This document shows positions 32,584-41,125 of a stretch of 46,231 bases of DNA, in pieces. Position 1 is the stretch's first letter. Each line of letters starts with the position of its first letter. The position numbers and the translations under genes were made by a program. This DNA is from an uncultured Collinsella sp. Its GTDB lineage: Bacteria > Actinomycetota > Coriobacteriia > Coriobacteriales > Coriobacteriaceae. The notes below the pieces were generated by a model, which made no database searches, was not told where the DNA came from, and saw only the letters and a list, made by a program, of their open reading frames with translations. The stretch lies in NCBI GenBank assembly GCA_934654775.1, contig CAKUGR010000016.1, positions 1-46,231 of the forward strand. The letters run 5' to 3'.

Positions 32584-33801
32584 ATGGACAGCGACGCCAA
32601 ACTGCAAATCTTGATCGAGGCCCTGGCTGCTGCCGGGGCCTCGGCGTTGGCGATTGATGGGCATGGATGCGTCGTGATATCTACCATGGACGATACCGCG
32701 CTCGAGCAAGATGTCGCGGCATTTGTTGCCGAGCGTCTGGGGCGCGTGGGCGATGGCGTGCGCCTGGTGATGGGGCATGCTGGAATGCGCCTGAGTCTCA
32801 CGGTGCGTCCGGTCGCCAAGGAATACGGCGCGCTTTGGGTGGTCGTGGTCCGCGAGGTCCACGGCGCGGCGGCGCATGCGGGTATTGAGTGGCTCAACGC
32901 CGATGAGGTCGAGGCGCGCTACGAGGCAAGCACGTACGGCATTGTCGAGGGTGCCGCCGCGGTCGCCGGCCCCGTCCGCGAAAGCTATGCCCACGGCGTG
33001 CCCCTTATGCTGGAGGGCGAGCTGGGTGCCGGCCAGTCCGAGATTGCAAAACGCCTCTATCTGGATGGGCCGTTCGCTGACGAGCCCTTTGTTTCCGTGG
33101 CGCTCGATGAGCTCACGGACCGCGGCTGGCGCCATCTGCTCAAAAGCTCAGAATCGCCGTTGTTTCAGACGGGGCTGACCCTATGCATCGGCGGCTGGCA
33201 TGCCCTTCCGCCCCAGCGCCTGCGCGAGCTTGTCTCTACGATGACCGATACGGCGCTGGCTGCGCGTTGCCGTGTGGTGCTGACGGCAAACGACATGCCG
33301 GGCGGCGGCGAAAGCGATCAGGCTGCTTTTGTAACCGAGCGCCTGGCCTGTGCGGTAAGCGTGGCGCCGGCGATTGCCGAGCAGGGCGGCGCGTCGAAAA
33401 AGGTCACGCGGTATTTGTCATACCTGGCGGATATCTTTGAAACCGCCGCCCCGACCATGTCCGAGGAGGCGGCCTCGACGTTCAATGCCTATCGGTGGCC
33501 TCGCAACTATCTGCAGCTTCGCGAGGTTTCGGAACGACTCTATATATTAGTAGGGTCGGGTGTGGCGGAACGCACGGTGGCGGAAGAGGTGCTCGCCCAG
33601 GAGGACGTCATCAAGACCGCAACCTTTGGAGCCCCGACGCTCGACAGCGACTTGTATATCTTGCGCCCGCTTGTCGATACCGAGCGCGACATTGCGCGGC
33701 TGGTCGTAGGCCACCTTCAGGGCAACCGGACCCGCGCTGCCGAGGTGCTGGGCATAAGTCGCACGACCCTGTGGCGCTTGCTGAAGGACGGTGACCGTTA
33801 G
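32584..33801 (+). CDS. Fis-type regulator with degenerate NtrC-like AAA+ domain
   Basis: 405 residues. The C-terminus is a clear Fis helix-turn-helix (GNRTRAAEVLGISRTTLWRLLK). The middle looks like an enhancer-binding AAA+ domain, but it lacks the working parts. The Walker A place reads GELGAGQSE (about 144), with Gln instead of Lys, and the GAFTGA loop that touches sigma-54 is absent. The first ~120 residues are a sensor region of unknown type. It probably binds DNA without activating sigma-54. Start by GGAG before 32584; the longer frame from 32383 is not supported. Confidence 0.7.
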   Translation: MDSDAKLQILIEALAAAGASALAIDGHGCVVISTMDDTALEQDVAAFVAERLGRVGDGVRLVMGHAGMRLSLTVRPVAKEYGALWVVVVREVHGAAAHAGIEWLNADEVEARYEASTYGIVEGAAAVAGPVRESYAHGVPLMLEGELGAGQSEIAKRLYLDGPFADEPFVSVALDELTDRGWRHLLKSSESPLFQTGLTLCIGGWHALPPQRLRELVSTMTDTALAARCRVVLTANDMPGGGESDQAAFVTERLACAVSVAPAIAEQGGASKKVTRYLSYLADIFETAAPTMSEEAASTFNAYRWPRNYLQLREVSERLYILVGSGVAERTVAEEVLAQEDVIKTATFGAPTLDSDLYILRPLVDTERDIARLVVGHLQGNRTRAAEVLGISRTTLWRLLKDGDR

Positions 33802-33885
33802 GCGAGGTGCCCGTGACCGCATGCGACGTGTGTGCTACAGTCCAAAGCGGTAATGTTTCGATTGTGTTACGGCGTGCGGGGGCGT

Positions 33886-34485
33886 ATGGCGGAGACTTCA
33901 AAACCAAACCGGAATAGACGGAGCGCGGCTCCAGTTAACCGCCGCACGACGTCTCGGACGTGGGGCAAGCACGCGTCGGGGTTCGACGGTTCGTTCAAGC
34001 GCACCAAATACGGCTATCCTTCGGCAAGCGCTCGCTTGGCCATGCAGGCCGAGTCGTCGCTGTGGGGGCGCAAGCGCGTGGTGGGCTCTAAGCTTAAGCA
34101 CGACGGAACGCTGGGCTATATTAGCCGCGGTGCGGCTCGCCGCAGTGGGCTCAATCCGGCTGGTTGGCATCGTTATGTGCCGATTGCAGTTGTTGTTGCG
34201 GTGATTGTGATCGCACTTGCCGCACTCGGCTACGCCGGCGGCGGGGTCGACCTGAGTGCGATGTTCAAGTCTGCTGAGCTCGCGCATGCCGGCACGGAGC
34301 TTGTCGAGGGCGCTCAGGTGCAGACGGGCGTGGCGCCTCAGCGCGGTATCGTTGCCGCTGCCGCAACGATCGCCGATGCCCAAAAGGATGAGGGCGAGAA
34401 TGGTGACAACGAAGCAAACGAAGCAAGCGAAACAACCGCGAATGGCATGAGCTCACAGGTCACGACAGCGACACAAGGCCAATAA
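33886..34485 (+). CDS. Single-pass membrane protein, unknown function
   Basis: 199 residues. A basic, Arg/Ser-rich N-terminal ~110 residues is followed by one transmembrane helix (VPIAVVVAVIVIALAALGYA). The outer tail of ~75 residues becomes acidic and Thr/Asn/Glu-rich, low in complexity. A G-rich stretch precedes the ATG at 33886; an in-frame ATG at 33832 is less likely. I do not recognise a family. It sits upstream of the surface-protein/sortase genes. Confidence 0.55.
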   Translation: MAETSKPNRNRRSAAPVNRRTTSRTWGKHASGFDGSFKRTKYGYPSASARLAMQAESSLWGRKRVVGSKLKHDGTLGYISRGAARRSGLNPAGWHRYVPIAVVVAVIVIALAALGYAGGGVDLSAMFKSAELAHAGTELVEGAQVQTGVAPQRGIVAAAATIADAQKDEGENGDNEANEASETTANGMSSQVTTATQGQ

Positions 34486-34645
34486 GTCACAGAACCATCA
34501 CACTAAGTCGCTGTTTGGGGACAATGAGTGAGCAAAAAAGCAGCTCTGTTGTTTCATATAGAACTCATGAGTCACAATTTACAAAAAAGGGCTATACTAC
34601 TAGGCACTTAAAGGTCCACAAGCTGCAAGTTGAGGAGTACCTAAC

Positions 34646-35209
34646 ATGAAGAAGAGATTCATGGCAGCACTGAGCGTTCTCGCTCTTGCCCTGGCTCTGC
34701 CCGTGGCTGCTTTCGCCGCCCCGAGCCCGGCCAACACCACCGCCACCGGCGCCAACAACGTGACCGCCAGCGTTAACAACGCTAACGTCAAGGTCGAGTC
34801 CACCACCAAGAACGCCTCGAACACCCCGGCTGGCTCCAATGTGGTCGCCTCCTTCGAGATCACCGAGACCGTGGCCGGCACTGTTTCTGAGTCCAACCCG
34901 CTGACCGTCACCTTTACCCTTGGTAAGGAGTACGCCGGCGCCAAGGTCACCGTTTACGTTCAGCACAACGATACCTCCACGGATGTCCTGAACCTGACCG
35001 CCGACAACAACGGTAACGTCACCTTCAAGGTCACCAAGCTCTCCACCTACACCATCGTGGCTGAGAAGACCGCCGCTGGCGCTGCTACCACCGACAACGG
35101 TGCCAAGTCCCCGGCTACCGGTGTGAACACCACCGCTGTTGCCGCTGTGGCTGCTGTTGCCGCTGCTGGCGCTGCCTGCGCTTTTGTTGCTCTTCGCAAG
35201 AACAACTAG
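34646..35209 (+). CDS. Secreted surface protein with SPATG sortase-type anchor
   Basis: 187 residues. The signal peptide is about 1-25 (cleavage near AFA-AP). The mature part is Ala/Thr/Asn/Val-rich with a beta-type block (LTVTFTLGKEYAGAKVTVYV). The C-terminus has the layout of a cell-wall sorting signal: SPATG at 155-159, then a hydrophobic stretch of ~20 residues, then RKNN. SPATG departs from LPxTG, and the class B sortase encoded next could recognise it. GAGGAG precedes the ATG. It has its own terminator, and so can be expressed more highly than the sortase. Confidence 0.8.
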   Translation: MKKRFMAALSVLALALALPVAAFAAPSPANTTATGANNVTASVNNANVKVESTTKNASNTPAGSNVVASFEITETVAGTVSESNPLTVTFTLGKEYAGAKVTVYVQHNDTSTDVLNLTADNNGNVTFKVTKLSTYTIVAEKTAAGAATTDNGAKSPATGVNTTAVAAVAAVAAAGAACAFVALRKNN

Positions 35210-35238
35210 CACACATACGGTTTCAACCGTAGGATTTG

Positions 35239-35268
35239 AGGACCCGTACTTGTGCGGGTCCTTTTTTT
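35239..35268 (+). terminator. Terminator between surface-protein and sortase genes
   Basis: Arms AGGACCCG and CGGGTCCT around TACTTGTG, followed by seven T. Confidence 0.85.
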
Positions 35269-35295
35269 GACCGATTAACAGGGTGAGGAAATACC

Positions 35296-36114
35296 ATGGC
35301 AGAGCAGCCGCAGGGCAAGCATATGAAAGCTAAGCATGTGGACGACTCGGGCAAAAAGCGTCGCGCCACGATACTCAAGGGCGTTATTGCCGTGCTGTTG
35401 CTGGTCGCGGTCGGTTGCGGCGGCTACGTGCTCTACATGAACCATCTGGAGCAGCAACGTGCCGAGGAGATGAGCGCGACGGGCAAGCCCGCCACCAAGG
35501 TCGAATCGAAGGGTAAAGAACTGCCCGATAATCCCATCGACTTCGCTCCGCTTATTCAGGAGAACGCTGACATTTATGCGTGGCTCTACATTCCGGGTGC
35601 GGATATCAACACGCCTTTGCTGCAGAGCACGACGGACGACCTGTTTTATCTGGACCACGACAAGGACGGCAAGTACGACCCCTACGGTACGGCGTTTAGC
35701 CAGATGGCAAACGCGCGCGACTTTAGCGATCCCGTCACGGTGATCTACGGCCACGTGAACGGCGGCGTGTTCCACAACTTGCATAACTTTGAGGACGCGA
35801 ACTTCTTTAACGAGAACGGCGAATTCTATATCTACACGCCGGGCCATATTCTGACGTACAAGATTGTCTCGGCCTATCAATATGACGACCGCCACATTCT
35901 CAACTCGTTTAACTTTGCCGACCCTGCCGTGCGCCAGGACTACTTTAATTCGGTCTGTAATCCGGACGCATTGCTCAAAAATGTACGTGACGGCGTGACA
36001 CTTGATGCAGATAGTAAGATTGTGCAGTTGAGCACCTGCATGCTCGATAGCTCGCAGGGCAACTCGCGCTATATTGTTAGTGGTGTGTTAACAAACGACC
36101 AGGAGACAAAATAG
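35296..36114 (+). CDS. srtB: Class B sortase
   Basis: Membrane transpeptidase that cleaves a sorting signal and links the protein to the cell wall. A short cytoplasmic tail and a transmembrane helix (about 28-47) are followed by the catalytic domain. The catalytic His153 is in VIYGHVNGG, Cys248 in STCML and Arg258 in SRYIVSG, in the expected order. DIYAWLYIPGADINTPLLQS is the class B N-terminal block. 272 residues. The LytR-CpsA-Psr gene follows two bases after its stop. The preceding SPATG protein is its obvious candidate substrate. Confidence 0.93.
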   Translation: MAEQPQGKHMKAKHVDDSGKKRRATILKGVIAVLLLVAVGCGGYVLYMNHLEQQRAEEMSATGKPATKVESKGKELPDNPIDFAPLIQENADIYAWLYIPGADINTPLLQSTTDDLFYLDHDKDGKYDPYGTAFSQMANARDFSDPVTVIYGHVNGGVFHNLHNFEDANFFNENGEFYIYTPGHILTYKIVSAYQYDDRHILNSFNFADPAVRQDYFNSVCNPDALLKNVRDGVTLDADSKIVQLSTCMLDSSQGNSRYIVSGVLTNDQETK

Positions 36115-36116
36115 TC

Positions 36117-37394
36117 ATGAACCCCCGTGGCAAGCACTTTATCGATGCGGTGGATCCCGACGAAAATCAAGTAAACAATCCAGAGCAGCAGGTTCAGGAT
36201 GTGGCGGAGCCTGTCGAGCCTCAATGGGAGACCAAAGGCACTTCGACGCCTCAACCTGACGAAAAATCCCAGAGCAAGGCCGAGGCTCCGTCCGACGCAT
36301 CGGCAAAGACCGATGAAGCTGCGGCGCAGCCTGTTGATGAGGTAGAGTGGCCTTCGCTTGATGAGGCGGCACCTCAGCGTCGTCGACGCTCCAAAGAGTC
36401 GATTAGGCGCATCAAGCGCCGCCGCCGTATCCGCACGCTGCTGATCGTGCTGCTCGTGATTGGTGCGATTGCTGCTGCCGGCTGGGGCTTTGTGAATCAC
36501 AGCGTGAACCAAGGCAAAAAGAAGATTGAGGAAAAGACCGAAAAGGTCATTAAGGCCAAGGGCGATACCATTACCTATAACGGCAAGAAGTATGCGCTCA
36601 ACAAGCATATGGCCACGGTGGCGTTTATCGGTTTTGACGGGCGCAATAACGATGACGGCACCCAGAAGGGCCAGTCCGATACCGTGATGGTCGTAGCGCT
36701 TAATACCGATACGGGCGAGGCCCGCGGCATTGTCATCCCGCGTGACAGCATGGTTGCCGTAGATACGTATTCTAATGGTTCGTTTGCCGGCCAGGTGACC
36801 GAGCAGCTGTGCTTGCAGTTTGCCTATGGCACCGATGGCGACAACTCATCGGCACTGACGGCCGCCGCTGCTTCGCGCGTGCTCGATAACATTCCGGTCG
36901 ACTATTACTACACGCTCAATATCGAGGGCGTGGCTCCCATTAACGATTCCATCGGCGGTGTGACGCTCGTGCCTACGCAGAGCGTGCCGGGCACCTCGGT
37001 TGTCGAGGGTCAGGAGACCACGCTGTTTGGCAAAACGGCCGAAAAGTATGTGCAGTGGCGCGATACGACGAATTTGACGTCTTCGCTGGATCGTACGGCG
37101 CGCCAGGTGAGCTACGTGCAGGCGTTTGCATCGAAGGTGCTCAGCAGTGCTAAGAGCGACCCTGCCATGCTCATCAGCCTGTATCAGGCCATGGGCGACT
37201 ATACGTGGACCAATTTGGGTCTCGATGAGTTCAGCTATCTGGCGACCACGATGCTCGAGCACGGCCTGACTTCATTTGATGTCGTGACGCTGCAGGGCAC
37301 CATGCAGCAGGGCGACACCTTCGCCGAGTTCTATCTGGACCAGGACAACGTAAAGCAAACAGTCGTCGATACTTTCTACCACCCTATTAACTAA
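36117..37394 (+). CDS. LytR-CpsA-Psr (LCP) family protein
   Basis: LCP enzymes transfer wall glycopolymers (teichoic acids, capsule) from lipid carriers to peptidoglycan, on the outer face of the membrane. The first ~95 residues are acidic and Pro/Gln-rich and cytoplasmic. A basic cluster (RRRRSKESIRRIKRRRR) leads into the transmembrane helix (~107-125). The LCP domain contains GQSDTVMVVALNTDT, GIVIPRDSMVAV and RTARQVSYVQAF, with the conserved Asp/Arg residues. 425 residues. Coupled to the sortase gene, so both may handle the same surface structure. Confidence 0.9.
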   Translation: MNPRGKHFIDAVDPDENQVNNPEQQVQDVAEPVEPQWETKGTSTPQPDEKSQSKAEAPSDASAKTDEAAAQPVDEVEWPSLDEAAPQRRRRSKESIRRIKRRRRIRTLLIVLLVIGAIAAAGWGFVNHSVNQGKKKIEEKTEKVIKAKGDTITYNGKKYALNKHMATVAFIGFDGRNNDDGTQKGQSDTVMVVALNTDTGEARGIVIPRDSMVAVDTYSNGSFAGQVTEQLCLQFAYGTDGDNSSALTAAAASRVLDNIPVDYYYTLNIEGVAPINDSIGGVTLVPTQSVPGTSVVEGQETTLFGKTAEKYVQWRDTTNLTSSLDRTARQVSYVQAFASKVLSSAKSDPAMLISLYQAMGDYTWTNLGLDEFSYLATTMLEHGLTSFDVVTLQGTMQQGDTFAEFYLDQDNVKQTVVDTFYHPIN

Positions 37395-37400
37395 TTGGTT

Positions 37401-37422
37401 CCGCCGTTCTACCGAACGGCGG
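37401..37422 (+). terminator. Short hairpin after the LCP gene
   Basis: Arms CCGCCGTT and AACGGCGG around CTACCG. There is no T run. It is the same short hairpin that precedes long-repeat copies 2 and 3. Confidence 0.5.
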
Positions 37423-37437
37423 CCCTGCCGACGCTGC

Positions 37438-37537
37438 GCGAGCCGCATTCACGCCAATCTGACGTTCAACTTCAAGGGCGCGACCAGAAGGTCAGCGCCC
37501 TTTCGTTTCACGTCACCTTGGCGCAAATGCGGCTCGC
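37438..37537. repeat. Long-hairpin repeat, copy 4
   Basis: About 100 bases. Outer arms GCGAGCCGCATTCACG and CGCAAATGCGGCTCGC pair. The inner part (CAATCTGACGTTCAACTT, GGGCGCGACC, loop agaa, GGTCAGCGCCC, TTTCACGTCACCTTG) is nearly identical to copy 3 although the outer stem is entirely different. Confidence 0.75.
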
Positions 37538-37565
37538 TCGCTGGCGTTGCCAAAACATCGGCGTC

Positions 37566-37608
37566 GTCGGCAGTTAGGGACGTTCCTTTTCTGTCGGCAG
37601 TTGGGGAC
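37566..37608. repeat. Tandem GTCGGCAGTT-RGGGAC repeat
   Basis: GTCGGCAGTTRGGGAC occurs at 37566-37581 and 37593-37608, each followed by a C/T-rich stretch. It is a relative of the GGGACAG family, here as a direct repeat next to the nitroreductase stop. Confidence 0.5.
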
Positions 37609-37617
37609 ACTCCTGCA

Positions 37618-38139
37618 CTACTTCACGTATACCACATTGTCTCGGCGGGGTTTGGCATCGGGGAGTGCGTCCTCGGCGTAGCCCAAGATGCAGTTGCCCA
37701 CGCCACGCAGGCTGCCGTCGGCGGGCAGACCCCACTTGGCCAGCAGTTTCAGTCCCTCGGGCGAGTCAAAGACCTCGTGCGCGCGGTGGATCCAACACGA
37801 ATCGACGCCCAGCGCATAGGCTGCGTTGAGCAGGTTGCCCATGGCGAGTGAGCCGTCTTCCACATGTGTGGGCACGCTGCGGTCGACCAGCACCACAACC
37901 ACGGTCTTGGCTCCGTAGAACGGATCGCCCTCGCTACCCATAACTTGGGCGTTGAGCTGTGAGAGGCGCTCGACGGTCGCCGGATCGGTAACGGCGACAA
38001 AGGTCACCGGCTGGCGCCCCATGCCGCTGGGCGCGTACTGTCCGGCCTCGATAATGCGTGCAAGCTTTTCGGCCTCGACAGGGCGATTGCTGTATTTGCG
38101 GCAGCTGCGGCGATGGATGAGCGCTTCGATGGTCTCCAT
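37618..38139 (-). CDS. Nitroreductase-family flavoprotein
   Basis: FMN-dependent oxidoreductase, 173 residues. The N-terminal IHRRSCRKYSNRPVE is the FMN-phosphate binding block, and SLAMGNLLNAAYALGVDSCWI and NCILGYAED are further family blocks. AGGAGGACCC precedes the ATG at 38139 (METIEAL), well inside the longer open frame. Substrates may be quinones, nitro compounds or other electron acceptors; the sequence does not say. It stands alone. Confidence 0.88.
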   Translation of the reverse strand: METIEALIHRRSCRKYSNRPVEAEKLARIIEAGQYAPSGMGRQPVTFVAVTDPATVERLSQLNAQVMGSEGDPFYGAKTVVVVLVDRSVPTHVEDGSLAMGNLLNAAYALGVDSCWIHRAHEVFDSPEGLKLLAKWGLPADGSLRGVGNCILGYAEDALPDAKPRRDNVVYVK

Positions 38140-38431
38140 GGGTCCTCCTGACGTTGGTTTTAGATGCCCCGTTCTTACCCGCCGAGCCAAAACTGTAATC
38201 GCGCCGTCGACTCCAAACAATGCAAGCTACCAAGTGGAAAAGTTGGTTTGCATAAAACTTCAGTCAGAATGTGACAAACCGATGGGATGATTAAACGTTT
38301 TATCCCGTCTACCCTGCGGTTTTTTACCACTTGCCTAAATGATGCGCGCATAAGCTCTGATAAAGGTTTTACTAAAGAAGTACCAACGTTTATCAACGCG
38401 CCATGGTGGCGCCGGGCCAGGAGGTAACATC

Positions 38432-38722
38432 ATGTTCCAGGCTGGAGATGTCGTCGAGACCGACTTCGAAGGATTTCTGAAGCTGCTGCGTTCCAAGACG
38501 CGCGCTTTTGTGACGATCGACGATCACGAGTACTACATCACGCATACCGATGGCTATTGGCGTGTTCAGGATTGCGAGGCCCTCAACGATAAGGGCCACT
38601 TTACTGACTGCTCCGAGCTGGTCAACACGGTCTGCGAGGTCGTCGAACTGCCGTGGATCTGCGGCAAGAGCCTGCACGATAGTTTCTCGGGTGCTACGGT
38701 CTACGAGGCCGTCGCCGCCTAG
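38432..38722 (+). CDS. Small conserved-looking cytoplasmic protein, unknown function
   Basis: 96 residues, soluble, acidic and aromatic (DDHEYYITHTDGYWRVQDCE), with three cysteines. CCAGGAGGTAAC before the ATG and a strong terminator right after the stop argue for a real, well-expressed gene. No family is recognised. The 292-base region upstream contains GGATGATTAAACGTTTTATCCC-type symmetry (near 38284-38309), but no clear promoter. Confidence 0.65.
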   Translation: MFQAGDVVETDFEGFLKLLRSKTRAFVTIDDHEYYITHTDGYWRVQDCEALNDKGHFTDCSELVNTVCEVVELPWICGKSLHDSFSGATVYEAVAA

Positions 38723-38747
38723 CAGCCAGCAATCGTTTTTCTCGCGT

Positions 38748-38784
38748 GACCGCCGGCGCCGCCCCCGCGCCGGCGGTCTTTTTT
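38748..38784 (+). terminator. Rho-independent terminator after the 96-residue protein gene
   Basis: Twelve-base arms GACCGCCGGCGC and GCGCCGGCGGTC, followed by six T. Confidence 0.9.
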
Positions 38785-38825
38785 GTCGACATGTTGCATA
38801 GGTCGCACGTCTTGCACGGCTGTCC

Positions 38826-38883
38826 TTGACGATAGTCAAAACTCGGACTAACCTAAAACTACAATTAGTCAAAACTCGGACTA
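38826..38883 (+). promoter_or_regulatory. MarR promoter with two identical operator repeats
   Basis: TAGTCAAAACTCGGACTA occurs twice, at 38833-38850 and 38866-38883. Each copy is a TAGTC-N8-GACTA palindrome, and their centres are 33 bases apart, about three helical turns. A -35-like TTGACG (38826) touches the first, and a TACAAT is at 38860-38865. This is a textbook layout for autorepression by the downstream MarR protein. Confidence 0.65.
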
Positions 38884-38899
38884 TCGAATGGTGGGAGAG

Positions 38900-39400
38900 A
38901 TGAACAACGCAGTTAGCCCGGTCGATTTTGACCGGATACTCAACGGGCTTGACCGCATCTATTCGGAGTTCGCGCGCACCTGCGGTCTTTCGGACTGCGC
39001 CTACTGGATGCTCGTCGACACCAGTGCGGCGGGCGGAAGCGTCGCCGTGAGTCGATTGACGAGCGAATGGTTCTACAGCAAACAGACCATCAACTCGGCA
39101 ATTAAGACCCTGACGGCGCGTGGGCTTGCGACGTTGGAATTCGCCGAAGGCAGTCGCAAGAACAAGGTCGTTTGCCTGACCAAAGAAGGCGTGCAGTTTG
39201 CCGAGCGCTATGCGTTGCCGGCGCAAAAAGCCGAGCAACAGGCATTCGAGGCGCTCGAGCCATGGGAGCGGTGCGAGATCATGCGCTTGGTCGGGAAGTT
39301 CTCCCATGTTCTTAACGAGGAGTGCGAGGCGTTTAAGCGGCAGGTAGCCGCCGAGAGCGAGGCTGACGATAAGGGCGAGGGGGAGACATGCGACTCTTAA
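38900..39400 (+). CDS. MarR-family transcriptional regulator
   Basis: 166 residues with the winged-helix core (SRLTSEWFYSKQTINSAIKT, LTARGLATLEFAEGSRKNKVV-CLTKEG), and helices at both ends for dimerisation. The ATG at 38900 has GGGAG before it; the one at 38888 does not. Its end overlaps the first ABC gene by 13 bases. Likely a local repressor of the exporter, released by a drug or toxic metabolite. Confidence 0.88.
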   Translation: MNNAVSPVDFDRILNGLDRIYSEFARTCGLSDCAYWMLVDTSAAGGSVAVSRLTSEWFYSKQTINSAIKTLTARGLATLEFAEGSRKNKVVCLTKEGVQFAERYALPAQKAEQQAFEALEPWERCEIMRLVGKFSHVLNEECEAFKRQVAAESEADDKGEGETCDS

Positions 39401-41124
39401 TGAGGTTTATGAGGCCGTACCGCGGTCTGATCGCGGTAACGCTGCTGGTGCTGTTGATAGACAACGTCGGCACGCTGCTGGTGCCTACGATGTTGGCAAA
39501 CATGGTCAACACGGGCATCACAACGGGCGACGTCGACTACATCCTGCGCAACGGCCTGTATATGCTCATCGCGACCGGCATGGCCAGCGGCGGCGCGGTG
39601 CTGGGCTGCTATCTTTCGGCCCGCCTGGCGGCCAACGTTGCCTGCGACATCCGCAACGCCGTCTACGACAAGTCGCTCGAGCTGTCCGCCAGCGATTTTG
39701 AGCGCTTTGGAACGGGTTCGATGATCACACGCTCACTCAACGACATCAACGTGATCCAGCAGGCGATTCTGCAGACGATTCAGCTGGTGCTACCCGTGCC
39801 GTTTTTGGCTGTGGCGGGCATCATCTTTGCCTGGTTTATCGATCCCGCCATGGGCACGCTACTGGGCGTGGTCGTTGCGATCGTGCTGGTGGCGGCGGTC
39901 TTTACCGTGGCCAACGCCGCGCCGATCTTTATGCGCCTGCAGAGCTTTATCGACCGCATGAACGTGGTGCTGCGCGAGAACATCGTGGGCGTGCGCGTCA
40001 TTCGCGCATTTAACAAGGAGCGCCACGAGGAGCAGCGCCTGGACGAGGTGTTTAGCGATTACGCGGCCAACGCCATCAAGGTCAATCACCTGTTTGTGGG
40101 CCTCGACAGCTCAAGCTTCTTTTTGATGAACATCGCCGAGGTGGCGGTGTTGTGGGTGGGCGGCAACCGCGTGGGCGTCCATGCCATGCAAATCGGCAGC
40201 ATCTCGGCCGTGCTGGAATATGCGCTTCTGATCCTGTTCTTTGTGATGATGGCACAGATGGTGGTGCTGACGCTTCCGCGCGCTGCGGCGTGCCTCAACC
40301 GCGCGCAGCAGGTGCTCGAGATTGAGCCGAGCATTGTGGACGGCGCGCGTACGCTGGGCGACGGGGCGCCTGAGTCCGCAGATGGGCCCGACGCGGTGGC
40401 CGTGTTCGACCACATGTCGTTCCGTTTTGACGATGCCGACGAGGACACGCTGTGCGACCTGAGCTTTGCCTGCCGTCGCGGCCAGACCACGGCGATCGTG
40501 GGCTCGACGGGCTCGGGCAAGTCGACGGTGGCAAAGCTGCTGCTGCGCTTCCACGATGCCACCAGGGGTTCCATTCGCCTGAACGGTGTCGACCTGCGCG
40601 ATCTTTCGCAAGACGACATCCGCGGGCGAATCGCCTACGTGCCGCAGAAGGCATGGCTGTTCTCGGGTACCGTGGCGAGCAACCTGCGCTTTGGCAACGA
40701 GGGCGCGACCGAGGCCGACATGCTCCATGCGTTGGAGGTTGCTCAGAGCACGTTTGTGCTCGACCAGCCCCAGGGTCTCGACACGCCGGTGGCGCAGGGC
40801 GGTACGAACTTCTCGGGTGGCCAGCGCCAGCGCCTGGCGATTGCCCGCGCGCTCATGAAGCGCGCCGACCTGTATATCTTCGACGACAGTTTTTCGGCCC
40901 TGGACTTTAAGACCGATGCAGCCCTGCGCCATGCGCTGCAGGACGAGACGCGCGATGCCGCGGTGCTCATCATCGCCCAGCGCATCTCGACTATTTTGCA
41001 TGCCGACCAGATCGTCGTGCTCAAGGACGGCGAGGTCGTGGGCTTGGGCGCGCACGACGAGCTCATGGAAACCTGCGAGGTGTACCGTGCTATCGCGGAA
41101 TCGCAGATGAAGGGAGGTGAGTAG
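39388..41124 (+). CDS. ABC exporter subunit 1 (degenerate-site half of a heterodimer)
   Basis: 578 residues: six transmembrane helices (about 15-300) fused to an ATPase domain. Walker A GSTGSGKST begins at ~372, and the signature FSGGQRQR is intact. Walker B ends IFDDSFSALD, so the catalytic Glu is Asp (near 500). In exporters such as TM287/288 and BmrCD, that change marks the non-catalytic site of a heterodimer. GAGGGGGAGAC precedes the ATG inside the MarR gene. Works with the next gene product. Confidence 0.92.
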   Translation: MRLLMRFMRPYRGLIAVTLLVLLIDNVGTLLVPTMLANMVNTGITTGDVDYILRNGLYMLIATGMASGGAVLGCYLSARLAANVACDIRNAVYDKSLELSASDFERFGTGSMITRSLNDINVIQQAILQTIQLVLPVPFLAVAGIIFAWFIDPAMGTLLGVVVAIVLVAAVFTVANAAPIFMRLQSFIDRMNVVLRENIVGVRVIRAFNKERHEEQRLDEVFSDYAANAIKVNHLFVGLDSSSFFLMNIAEVAVLWVGGNRVGVHAMQIGSISAVLEYALLILFFVMMAQMVVLTLPRAAACLNRAQQVLEIEPSIVDGARTLGDGAPESADGPDAVAVFDHMSFRFDDADEDTLCDLSFACRRGQTTAIVGSTGSGKSTVAKLLLRFHDATRGSIRLNGVDLRDLSQDDIRGRIAYVPQKAWLFSGTVASNLRFGNEGATEADMLHALEVAQSTFVLDQPQGLDTPVAQGGTNFSGGQRQRLAIARALMKRADLYIFDDSFSALDFKTDAALRHALQDETRDAAVLIIAQRISTILHADQIVVLKDGEVVGLGAHDELMETCEVYRAIAESQMKGGE

Positions 41125-41125
41125 C

